Below, piece by piece: positions 15,439 through 22,844 of a stretch of 34,368 nt of DNA; position 1 is the stretch's first letter; the number at the start of each line of letters is the position of its first letter. The notes under the pieces were generated by a model. The model saw only the letters and a program-made list of their open reading frames with translations, had not been told where the DNA came from and made no database searches. The DNA is taken from positions 1-34,368 of the forward strand of contig JAZQDJ010000015.1 in the NCBI GenBank assembly GCA_045546735.1. The letters run 5' to 3'. Position numbers and translations under genes: made by a program. Source of the DNA: SVFI01 sp045546735 (GTDB taxonomy: Bacteria > Bacillota > Clostridia > Lachnospirales > Lachnospiraceae).

Positions 15439-15937
15439 TAAAAAAATAAAATATATGTCACTGACAGGAATTTTTGCGGCGTTAATTACGCTGATGACAG
15501 CGTATATCTGTCACATTCCGATTGGAATCAACGGTGGATATGTGCATTTCGGTGATGCATTTATTTATCTGGCAGCAGCAATTCTTCCGCGACCGTACGC
15601 GCTGGCGGCAGCAGCGATCGGAGGCGGACTTGCGGATTTGTTGACGGCTCCGATGTGGGCTCCGGCAACGATTTTGATTAAGATGGCAGTAGCTTTTTTA
15701 TTTACAAATGCTAAACAGCAAGTGATTAACATAAGAAATATTATGTCTACTATATGGGCGTATATTATTTCCGGAGTCGGTTACTGGTTAGCAGAATGTC
15801 TGATGTTTGAAAACGGCGCAGTTTTTGCGGTGACGATGGCACAGACAGCTGTGCAGTCAATCGGAAGTGCAGTGGTATTTATAATGCTTGGATTGGCGTT
15901 TGACAGGGCAGGAGTGAAACGGAGGTTTATCGAATAG
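15410..15937 (+). CDS. ECF transporter S component, probable vitamin B6-type (TIGR04002-like)
   Basis: A membrane protein of about 175 aa with five to six hydrophobic helices and a Lys/Arg/Tyr-rich N-terminus, as in substrate-binding S components of energy-coupling factor transporters. The stretch from INGGYVHFGDAFIYLAAAI to LADLLTAPMWAPATILIK is typical of the ECF fold. I prefer TTG 15410 because GGAG (15400-15403) lies 6 bases upstream. ATG 15398 and ATG 15455 are alternatives. It overlaps the pyridoxamine kinase gene by 29 bases, so a B6 vitamer is the likely substrate. The shared EcfA/EcfT module is not in this window. Confidence 0.82.
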   Translation: MKSIYRDYYNKKIKYMSLTGIFAALITLMTAYICHIPIGINGGYVHFGDAFIYLAAAILPRPYALAAAAIGGGLADLLTAPMWAPATILIKMAVAFLFTNAKQQVINIRNIMSTIWAYIISGVGYWLAECLMFENGAVFAVTMAQTAVQSIGSAVVFIMLGLAFDRAGVKRRFIE

Positions 15938-15986
15938 GATGTAAGAGCGTGGATGGGACGGATTAAGTTTCGGCGATGTCATCCCG

Positions 15987-16024
15987 TGGGCAAGAAATGC
16001 AGTTTTTTGAGTTTTTGTTGCCCA
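15987..16024 (+). repeat. 38-bp palindromic element, copy A (TGGGCAA-N24-TTGCCCA)
   Basis: Seven-base arms TGGGCAA and TTGCCCA enclose 24 bases starting GAAATGC. That start is shared with the three copies at 28632-28819. The element lies in the gap between the ECF gene and the radical SAM gene. Confidence 0.75.
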
Positions 16025-16051
16025 AAGACTTGTTATGTATGCAAGGAGAAA

Positions 16052-16089
16052 TGGGCAAGTTTGAGTTGTTTTTTGAAATTTATTGCCCA
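16052..16089 (-). repeat. 38-bp palindromic element, copy B (inverted orientation)
   Basis: The arms and 24-base interior length match copy A. Read on the minus strand, the interior ends with AACTCAAAC, close to the AACTCAAC ending of the 28707 copy, so this copy is inverted relative to the others. The remainder of the 15938-16220 gap holds only an 11-codon chance frame and the AGGAGG of the next gene. Confidence 0.7.
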
Positions 16090-16220
16090 AAAACAAAGGG
16101 GATTGGAAGTAAAAATGAATTATGAAGACAAAAGATTGGGTAAGAATTTTTAGAAAAACAGGAATAGTGCCCATTCAGTCCCGAAAAGGGCGTTTATGGT
16201 GAAAGATTTAGGAGGTAACG

Positions 16221-16817
16221 ATGGCAGACATTTTATATACATATCAAAATCAGGTATATGCGAACATAACAAACAGGTGCGAGTGCAACTGTTCGTTTTG
16301 TATCCGGGCTAATAAAGACAGTATCGGTGATGCAAAGGACATGTGGCATTTAGGTGACCCGGGTTTAGAAGAAATTAAGAAAGCAATGGATGAATTTGAC
16401 TTTACAGAATACACCGAATTAGTGTATTGTGGATATGGAGAGCCGACATGTACGTTGGAGACTTTGATTGAGAGTGCTGCATATGCCAAAGCAAAGTACG
16501 GAGTGAAGATTCGGTTGAATACAAACGGTCTTGCAAATCTGTATCACGGGCGGAATGTGATTCCGGATTTGGCAAAGGTTGTGGACAGTGTTTCCATCAG
16601 TTTGAATGCACCGACACCGGAGAAATACCGGGAGGTGACGCATCCGCCGTTTAAAAATGCGTTTGAAGAGATGCTTGCGTTTGCAAGAGAGATGAAAAAG
16701 GCGATAGGCCGGGTGCAGTTTACGGTCGTGGATGTGATTTCCGAGGAGGAAATAGCGGCCTCGCAGCAGCTTGCAGATGAGATGGAAATTCCTCTGCGGG
16801 TTCGAAAATATGTATAA
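16221..16817 (+). CDS. radical SAM protein, TatD-associated type (TIGR04038-like)
   Basis: A 198-aa short radical SAM protein. Cys20, Cys24 and Cys27 (CECNCSFC) give the CxxxCxxC 4Fe-4S/SAM motif. GYGEPT (71-76) is the SAM-contacting GGE-type motif, and LNTNG and VSISLNAPTPEKY follow in the usual order. Length agrees with the TatD-linked family, but no tatD gene is in the window. AGGAGG lies 6 bases before ATG 16221. The stop is 12 bases before the SseB-macro gene, whose AGGAGG is in the gap, so the two form an operon. The reaction is unknown. Confidence 0.85.
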   Translation: MADILYTYQNQVYANITNRCECNCSFCIRANKDSIGDAKDMWHLGDPGLEEIKKAMDEFDFTEYTELVYCGYGEPTCTLETLIESAAYAKAKYGVKIRLNTNGLANLYHGRNVIPDLAKVVDSVSISLNAPTPEKYREVTHPPFKNAFEEMLAFAREMKKAIGRVQFTVVDVISEEEIAASQQLADEMEIPLRVRKYV

Positions 16818-16829
16818 CGGAGGAAAGAA

Positions 16830-17774
16830 ATGAGTCAGATTAATTATACAAAGGAATTGGAGAGAGCGCTTGAGAACTGGTATTTCGCGAAAGAAGAGTC
16901 GTCGATTGCACCGGTATTTAATATTCTGAAAGTAGGACTTGAGAATGATATGCAGTTTATCGTTCCGGTACATACGCCGGAGTCGGCAGAGGAACTGTCA
17001 GGTTCTGTGCAGGAGATGAAGTTTAAAGAACTTGAGTCAACAAATTCAAAGATGCGCGGCAAATATTATATTCCGCTTTTTACAAGCCCGAAGCAGGTGG
17101 ATAAAGGGGAAGAGACAGCGGTTGTAAACTGTTCGCTCGCCGATATGATTGAAGTGCTGGATTATCGTCCGAATTGTCTTGGATTTATTGTAAATCCGTG
17201 GGATAAGAAGATTGTTCTTGCAAGAGAGACGATTACGGCGATTGAGAAGCATGAGCAGCGTTCCAATATCAGTTTTGTGAACGGAAGCGTATTGTACGCA
17301 CATGCGACAGCGATTGTAAATGCGGCCAATGAGTCACTTCTTGGTGGCGGTGGTGTGGACGGTGCAATCCACAAGGCAGCAGGTCCGATGTTGCTTGAGG
17401 CCTGCAAAACGCTTGGAGGATGCCCTACCGGCGGTGCAAAAGCGACAGGTGCTTATGATTTTAAAAATGCTGATTATATCATTCATGCAGTGGGACCGAA
17501 ATATTCCGGTGATGAGAAGGATGTCAATCTTCTTGCCGCATGTTATATGAATTCATTGGAGCTTGCATGGAAAAATAATTGTATGAGTATTGCATTCCCG
17601 GGTATTTCCACGGGCGTGTACGGTTATCCGCTCGATGAGGCGGCAAGAGTGTCGCTTGCAGCAGTTGTACGTTGGTTTGATCTTCATCCGGATGTAGTTA
17701 TGAATGTATACTTCTGCTGTTTCCGAGAGGAAGAACTTCAGGCATACAAAAATTTGACACAGAAGAAAGAATAG
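16830..17774 (+). CDS. SseB-like / macro domain fusion, probable ADP-ribose hydrolase
   Basis: A 314-aa protein. Residues 1-135 resemble an SseB N-terminal domain (FVLENWYFAKEE-type helix, FIVPVHTP, YYIPLFTSPKQVD, NPWDKKIVLAR). Residues 150-310 are a macro domain with NAAN (164-167), LLGGGGVDGAIHKAAG (about 170-185), GGAKATGAY and PGISTGVYGYP, the loops that bind ADP-ribose. The set is complete and matches active O-acetyl-ADP-ribose or ADP-ribosyl-protein hydrolases (MacroD/YmdB type). It is likely an operon with the radical SAM gene and is ended by the terminator at 17781. Target unknown. Confidence 0.88.
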   Translation: MSQINYTKELERALENWYFAKEESSIAPVFNILKVGLENDMQFIVPVHTPESAEELSGSVQEMKFKELESTNSKMRGKYYIPLFTSPKQVDKGEETAVVNCSLADMIEVLDYRPNCLGFIVNPWDKKIVLARETITAIEKHEQRSNISFVNGSVLYAHATAIVNAANESLLGGGGVDGAIHKAAGPMLLEACKTLGGCPTGGAKATGAYDFKNADYIIHAVGPKYSGDEKDVNLLAACYMNSLELAWKNNCMSIAFPGISTGVYGYPLDEAARVSLAAVVRWFDLHPDVVMNVYFCCFREEELQAYKNLTQKKE

Positions 17775-17780
17775 AAATGT

Positions 17781-17812
17781 ATAGGGTTGCCACGAGGTAA
17801 CCCTATTCTTTT
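17781..17812 (+). terminator. intrinsic terminator after the SseB-macro gene
   Basis: An 8-bp perfect stem (ATAGGGTT 17781-17788 and AACCCTAT 17799-17806) is followed by TCTTTT. Confidence 0.75.
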
Positions 17813-17844
17813 ATAAAAACATATGTAATGAAAGGGGTAAAACT

Positions 17845-18867
17845 ATGAAGGCATTATTTATCGGAGGAACAGGAACCATCAGCATGGCGATTGTAAAGAG
17901 ACTTTCGCAGGATCCGCTTTGGGAGGTTTGGGTAATGAACCGCGGTAACCGCGAAAAGGAACTCCCGGAAGGCGTGCGTCAGATTGTTGCGGATATTCAT
18001 GATGAGGCGGATGTGCAGGAGAAAATCAAAGACATGAAATTTGACACCGTCTGTGAGTTCATCGGTTTCCATGTGGAGGATGTGGAAAGAGATTACCGCC
18101 TGTTTGCGGGCAAGACCAATCAGTATATATATATCAGTTCGGCGTCTGCTTACCACAAACCTGCAGCGTCGTATGTGATTACGGAAGGTACAACGCTTTC
18201 GAACCCTTATTGGCAGTATTCGCGCGATAAAATTGCAAGTGAAGAATTTTTGATGGAAAAATACCGGAAGGAAGGTTTTCCGATTACAATTGTACGTCCG
18301 AGCCATACATATGATGAAAGAAACATTCCGCTCGGTGTTCACGGGAAAAACGGTTACTGGCAGGTAATTAAGCGTATGATGGAAGGTAAGCCTGTGATTA
18401 TTCAGGGAGACGGAAGTTCTCTTTGGACGCTGACGTTCAACGAAGATTTTGCCACCGGTTTTGTCGGACTTATGGGAAACAGACATGCCATCGGTGAAGC
18501 ATTCCACATAACGGGGGATGAGACGTTGACATGGAATCAGATATATCAGACGATTGCAGATGCATTAGGTGTGCAGTTAAAGCCATATTATGTGGCATCG
18601 GATTTTCTGGCTGTGACAGGAGATAAATATGGATTTGACTTTACGGGAAGTTTAATCGGAGACAAATCGGTGTCGGTTGTATTTGATAACAGCAAGTTGA
18701 AGCGTGCGGTTTTGGATATGACAACGAAAGTACGCTTTGAGCACGGTGTCCGCAGGGCGCTTGACTATATTTTGGCACATCCGGAACTTCAGAAAGAAGA
18801 TCCTGAATTTGACAGCTGGTGTGACCGCGTGATTGCAGCGCAGGAAAAAGCAAAGGCAGAGGTGTAA
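17845..18867 (+). CDS. NAD(P)-dependent epimerase/dehydratase-like SDR protein
   Basis: A 340-aa extended/atypical SDR. The N-terminal GGTGTISMAIVKRL is the Rossmann glycine motif. ISSASAYHKP and YSRDKIASEEF (Tyr-x3-Lys) form the active site. VRPSHTYDE, DGSSLWTLTFNEDFA and FHITGDETLTWNQIY are typical of the NAD-dependent epimerase family. AAAGGGG precedes ATG 17845. The aldo/keto reductase gene starts one base after its stop and shares the transcript, which suggests a joint oxidoreductive step on a sugar or similar carbonyl compound. Substrate unknown. Confidence 0.88.
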   Translation: MKALFIGGTGTISMAIVKRLSQDPLWEVWVMNRGNREKELPEGVRQIVADIHDEADVQEKIKDMKFDTVCEFIGFHVEDVERDYRLFAGKTNQYIYISSASAYHKPAASYVITEGTTLSNPYWQYSRDKIASEEFLMEKYRKEGFPITIVRPSHTYDERNIPLGVHGKNGYWQVIKRMMEGKPVIIQGDGSSLWTLTFNEDFATGFVGLMGNRHAIGEAFHITGDETLTWNQIYQTIADALGVQLKPYYVASDFLAVTGDKYGFDFTGSLIGDKSVSVVFDNSKLKRAVLDMTTKVRFEHGVRRALDYILAHPELQKEDPEFDSWCDRVIAAQEKAKAEV

Positions 18868-18868
18868 A

Positions 18869-20047
18869 ATGCAGTATCGTGAGGATAAATACGGAAATAA
18901 AATATCGGTGCTCGGCTATGGATGTATGCGTTTTACGCAGATGGCTGGTGTGATTGATATGGATAAAGCGGAAAAAGAGATTATGGCTGCATATCATGCA
19001 GGCGTGAACTATTTTGACACCGCTTATATTTACGGTGGCAGCGAGCAGGCACTCGGAAAGATTTTGGAGAAAAACAAAATCCGTGAAAAAGTGAGCATTG
19101 CGACAAAACTTCCGCATTATATGTTAAAGACAGTGGAATCTGCAGAGAAATGTTTTAATGAGCAGCTTTCGCGTCTGCGGACAGACTACGTGGATTATTA
19201 CCTGATGCATATGCTTTCGGACATTGTCACATGGGAGCGTCTGAAAGCGGACGGGATTGAGAAATGGCTGCAGGAAAAGAAAGCATCGGGTGCGATTAAA
19301 CAGATTGGTTTTTCTTACCACGGAAATACAGAAGGATTTTGTAAGTTAGTTGATGCTTACGACTGGGATTTTTGTCAGATTCAGTACAATTATCTTGATG
19401 AGCATTCACAGGCGGGACGAAAGGGCTTGGATTATGCTGCTGCCAAGGGAATTCCGGTTATCATTATGGAGCCTCTTCGCGGCGGAAGGCTTGCGAATAA
19501 CCTTCCTGAAAAGGCACAGAAAATTTTTGCAGACTATGAGATAAAAAGAAGTCCGGCGGAATGGGCGTTCCGTTGGCTTTGGAATCAGCCGCAGGTAACT
19601 TGCGTGCTTTCGGGTATGAATTCCATGGAAATGGTAAAGGAGAATGTCCGCAGTGCATCCGAGTCGCGTATCGGCGAGTTTACGGAGAAGGAAGAAAAAC
19701 TGCTCGCAGATGTCGTAAAGGCGATTCAGGAAAAGATGAAGGTCGGATGTACCGGGTGCGGCTATTGTATGCCATGTCCGAAGAAAGTGGATATTCCGGG
19801 AACATTTGCGATTTATAATAAGTCTTATACGGACGGTTGGATGAAGGCGTTTGAGGAGTATATGCTTTGTACGGTGCTCCGCAAGAATTCAACGTCGGCG
19901 TCGAACTGTATCGAGTGCGGAAAGTGCGAACAGCATTGTCCGCAGGGCATTGAAATCCGCAAGCAACTGAAATGCGCCAAGAAACGTATGGAAGGACCGG
20001 TTTATAAGATTGCCAAGTGGTTTGTGGGAACGTTTTTGAAGTATTAG
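18869..20047 (+). CDS. aldo/keto reductase with C-terminal double 4Fe-4S domain (first copy)
   Basis: A 392-aa protein. The (beta/alpha)8 domain (1-280) carries the catalytic tetrad Asp50, Tyr55, Lys80 and His114 (YFDTAYIYGG, ATKLP, YLMHM). The ferredoxin-like C-terminal domain has CTGCGYCMPCP and CIECGKCEQHCPQG, which can hold two 4Fe-4S clusters. Such fusions occur in anaerobes and probably take electrons from ferredoxin-type donors. I chose ATG 18869, with GAGGTG 4 bases upstream, over the longer frame from 18833. It is translationally tied to the epimerase-like gene. A second copy of the family lies at 22845. Confidence 0.9.
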   Translation: MQYREDKYGNKISVLGYGCMRFTQMAGVIDMDKAEKEIMAAYHAGVNYFDTAYIYGGSEQALGKILEKNKIREKVSIATKLPHYMLKTVESAEKCFNEQLSRLRTDYVDYYLMHMLSDIVTWERLKADGIEKWLQEKKASGAIKQIGFSYHGNTEGFCKLVDAYDWDFCQIQYNYLDEHSQAGRKGLDYAAAKGIPVIIMEPLRGGRLANNLPEKAQKIFADYEIKRSPAEWAFRWLWNQPQVTCVLSGMNSMEMVKENVRSASESRIGEFTEKEEKLLADVVKAIQEKMKVGCTGCGYCMPCPKKVDIPGTFAIYNKSYTDGWMKAFEEYMLCTVLRKNSTSASNCIECGKCEQHCPQGIEIRKQLKCAKKRMEGPVYKIAKWFVGTFLKY

Positions 20048-20080
20048 GATAGCTTGAGGAGCGGTTTTTTTAATAAAAAA

Positions 20081-21406
20081 ATGATACATAAAAAGAAACA
20101 ACAATCCGAACAGAATACATCCGTTGCAAAACCGCTTTTTTTGCATTTTGCCATTGTCTGTCTGCTGGCAGGAGTGCTTGTGTGCGTAGTTGCAGTTTTA
20201 TGTTATGGTGCAGTCAAAATAATCGGCGGAAATGATCATGCATATATCGAACTTCCGGGAGAATTGACAAAGAAAGATGCAGCCATTGTTCCGGGAACGG
20301 CGGTGCAGGACGGCTATTTGTCTGCAAAGGCACTTGAGCGTTTGAATGCAGCTCTTTATCTGTATGAAAATGATTTGGCAGAGCAGATTATTGTCTCCGG
20401 GACGCAGGAGGAAGCGGAGCTTATGGCGTGCTGGCTGCTTATGCACAAAGTCCCGGCGCAGGATATTGCGGCCGATGGCAAGGGATATGATACGCATGAG
20501 ACAATCATGCGCATCGGCGCCTGGCAGCAGGGAAAATCATATTGGCTCTGCAGTCAGGAATTATATGCGGACCGTGCCCGGTTTTTAATGAAGACGGCAG
20601 ATATGGAAGGGAAAGTGCTATGCGTCGACACGATGTACTATAACGGTGCAGGGAAACAGAGTGTAAGGGAGTTTTTTGCGGCGACGAAAGCGGCCTATGA
20701 GGCAGTTTGGTATCGCGGAAAGCCGAAGCAGAAAGTACATGCGGATGATTTTGCGATGCGATGGGAAGCACCGGAAGAAGATCCGCATGCAATTACGGCA
20801 GCGGAAATGGAAATGCCGGAAGATTGTGTTGTAAAGGATATTGCACCGGAGGATGGATATGATGCGGAAGCGGCGATTGCATATGCAATGGACTATGCGC
20901 TGTCACATAATCCGGAATATCCTCTTTTTGAAAATAACTGCACAAACTTTGTTTCGCAGTGTCTGGTGGCAGGCGGAATACAGATGAGCGGTGACGGTAA
21001 AATTTCAAAAAAACGAAAATACAGTATTTCGGAAGGGCATAAAAAATGGTATAGTAAACATATGATTTCGGAGAAAACCGGACGCAGACATTATGCAACG
21101 ACGCAGAACTTTATTAATACAGATGCTTTTCTTGTTTATTTTACAGAGCAGCTCGGTTACGGGTATTCTACTTATGAAAATACATACGACGGTCAGGCGG
21201 AGTGTTTGAAGGATATGGCATCGGGCGACGTGTTGATTTTGTATGATTCCGAAGGAGCGGTTGCTCACATCGGGCTCATTACCGGTATCGGTCAGTGGAA
21301 TGCTTATTATTGTTCCAACACAAGCGACCGTCGAAATATAAGTGTGTTCGGTGTCGGAAGCAAGTATCCGGAAATCGGTATATTGCATATGTCGGATACA
21401 GAGTAA
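20081..21406 (+). CDS. DUF218 / amidase-6 (NlpC-like) fusion membrane protein
   Basis: A protein of about 441 aa. A basic N-terminus and one transmembrane helix (about 20-46) are followed by a DUF218/SanA-type domain (about 62-205: IVPGTAVQDGYLSAKALERL, IIVSGTQEEAEL, LCSQELYADRARFLM). An extracellular amidase-6 domain follows (about 265-440) with NNCTNFVSQCL (Cys287) and VAHIGLITG (His396) as likely catalytic residues. The start is uncertain: ATG 20081 lacks a well-spaced ribosome binding site, while TTG 20054 has AGGA 4 bases before it and would add nine residues. It is likely a cell wall or envelope enzyme. The secreted BspA-like gene follows 13 bases later. Confidence 0.85.
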   Translation: MIHKKKQQSEQNTSVAKPLFLHFAIVCLLAGVLVCVVAVLCYGAVKIIGGNDHAYIELPGELTKKDAAIVPGTAVQDGYLSAKALERLNAALYLYENDLAEQIIVSGTQEEAELMACWLLMHKVPAQDIAADGKGYDTHETIMRIGAWQQGKSYWLCSQELYADRARFLMKTADMEGKVLCVDTMYYNGAGKQSVREFFAATKAAYEAVWYRGKPKQKVHADDFAMRWEAPEEDPHAITAAEMEMPEDCVVKDIAPEDGYDAEAAIAYAMDYALSHNPEYPLFENNCTNFVSQCLVAGGIQMSGDGKISKKRKYSISEGHKKWYSKHMISEKTGRRHYATTQNFINTDAFLVYFTEQLGYGYSTYENTYDGQAECLKDMASGDVLILYDSEGAVAHIGLITGIGQWNAYYCSNTSDRRNISVFGVGSKYPEIGILHMSDTE

Positions 21407-21419
21407 GAGGAGGATTAAG

Positions 21420-22739
21420 ATGAAAAAAGGAAGAATGACAAATTTTATTCAGAGAACGGCAATCTTTTTGTGTGTGGCACTTGTTATGAGTACAATTCCT
21501 TGGGCAGATGCCGGTCAGGTAGAAGCCCGGAATCGGAAAAAGTATGAACAATGCAATTTGGACAGTGTCACTGTGTCGGTATCGGGGGATACCGTGACAT
21601 ATCATGCAGGATTGCAGCCTTATGCCGTAGAGCAGGGGGTTGATTTGCTGGATTATATTTTGAGTATGGAAATAACAGATTATACTTATGTAAAAAGTGC
21701 AGCCTGTGCAAAAGTACACGGAGAGGATACGATTTCCGGTTATGTAAAACTCGATGACGGCAGCTGGGATTGTTTTATTTCAAGTTGGTCCGAAGATGCT
21801 AACGACGAAGTGCCGGCGCCTTTGAGGAGATATTCCAATATAATAGGAACGAAAGAATATTATGAATTGGTAATCAGTGAAAATTCTGCGTATCTGGAAC
21901 TTAATTTTGCATTTAACAGTGCACGATATGGCGCAGAAGATTTGATTGTTCGCCTGGCACACGGTTACCATATTACTTACGATTTGGCAGGAGGTAAATT
22001 TGCCGGAGAAAAGCTTGATATGTACACTTCTTATGCAGATTACACGCTTCCGGTGCCGACCCGCGAGGGATATGAATTCGGCGGCTGGACTGGAACCGGG
22101 CTTTCTGCACCGACAAAAGAGGTTGTAATTGAGAAAGGAACGACCGGAGACCGCAGTTATAAGGCGACTTGGAAACGGATTGAAACGAAACCGACGGAAC
22201 CGGAAAAGACACTTCCGAAAGTAGGCGCAAAAATAAAGGACAAAAAAGGCACGGCATATTATGTCGTTACTAAGTCGACTTCGAAAGCGATTGAGGTGGC
22301 ATATGCTGCCCCTGCGAAGAAGGCAAAAAATGTAACGATTTCTTCGACCGTTACTCTTAAAGGTGATTATAAAGCAAAGGTTACATCCATTAAACAGAGT
22401 GCATTTAAGAATAATAAAACGGTGAAGTCCGTAACCATCGGTAAGAATGTGAAGTCTATCGGGAAATATGCATTTATGGGGTGTAAGAATCTTACGAAGG
22501 TAACGATCGGTAAAAATGTTTCTTCCATCGGTACAAAAGCATTCTACAATTGTAAGAAGCTGAAAACAATTAAGATCAATACTTCAAAACTGACATTGAA
22601 AAAAGTCGGCACAAAAGCATTCAAAGGTATTTATAATAAAGCTAAGATTACAGTTCCGGCAAAAAAATACAAATCTTATAAAACGATTTTGAAGAAACGC
22701 GGAATCGGGAAAAAAGTAACTGTGAAAAAGCAGAAATAG
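21420..22739 (+). CDS. secreted BspA-like leucine-rich repeat protein with InlB-type repeat
   Basis: A 439-aa exported protein. It has a signal peptide (1-31, cleavage near ADA), an unknown domain (about 40-200) and a Listeria-Bacteroides InlB/Flg_new repeat (ITYDLAGGKF ... GYEFGGWTG ... YKATWK, about 208-263). A Lys-rich segment follows, then LRR-5/BspA repeats (KSVTIGKNVKSIGKYAFMGCKNL-type units, about 340-400), and a very basic C-terminus. No LPXTG is present. AGGAGG lies 5-6 bases before ATG 21420. The longer in-frame opening from 21342 is inside the previous gene and unsupported. It is probably surface-associated and adhesive. The high Lys content suggests binding to wall polymers. Confidence 0.88.
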   Translation: MKKGRMTNFIQRTAIFLCVALVMSTIPWADAGQVEARNRKKYEQCNLDSVTVSVSGDTVTYHAGLQPYAVEQGVDLLDYILSMEITDYTYVKSAACAKVHGEDTISGYVKLDDGSWDCFISSWSEDANDEVPAPLRRYSNIIGTKEYYELVISENSAYLELNFAFNSARYGAEDLIVRLAHGYHITYDLAGGKFAGEKLDMYTSYADYTLPVPTREGYEFGGWTGTGLSAPTKEVVIEKGTTGDRSYKATWKRIETKPTEPEKTLPKVGAKIKDKKGTAYYVVTKSTSKAIEVAYAAPAKKAKNVTISSTVTLKGDYKAKVTSIKQSAFKNNKTVKSVTIGKNVKSIGKYAFMGCKNLTKVTIGKNVSSIGTKAFYNCKKLKTIKINTSKLTLKKVGTKAFKGIYNKAKITVPAKKYKSYKTILKKRGIGKKVTVKKQK

Positions 22740-22750
22740 AAACGGTTTTA

Positions 22751-22779
22751 CTGACAAAATAAATACGTTATGATAAAAT
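22751..22779 (+). promoter_or_regulatory. probable sigma-A promoter for the second aldo/keto reductase gene
   Basis: CTGACA (22751-22756), a 17-base spacer and TAAAAT (22774-22779). The expected start falls within the following hairpin, about 60 bases before the ATG. Confidence 0.55.
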
Positions 22780-22780
22780 A

Positions 22781-22817
22781 AAGACTGTGCACAAAGCTGT
22801 GTACAGCCTTTATTTTT
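22781..22817 (+). terminator. intrinsic terminator between BspA-like and aldo/keto reductase genes
   Basis: A 9-bp stem (22785-22793 with 22798-22806, one G-T pair, loop AAGC), possibly extended by AAAG/CTTT outside, is followed by TTTATTTTT. It overlaps the expected start of the next transcript. Confidence 0.75.
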
Positions 22818-22844
22818 GTGATTAAAGTGTAGGTGAGGGTTACT

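Noticed and set aside
15938..16220. CRISPR-like array from the two similar palindromes
   Set aside because: There are only two copies, in opposite orientation, with variable interiors. There is no repeat-spacer pattern and no cas genes.
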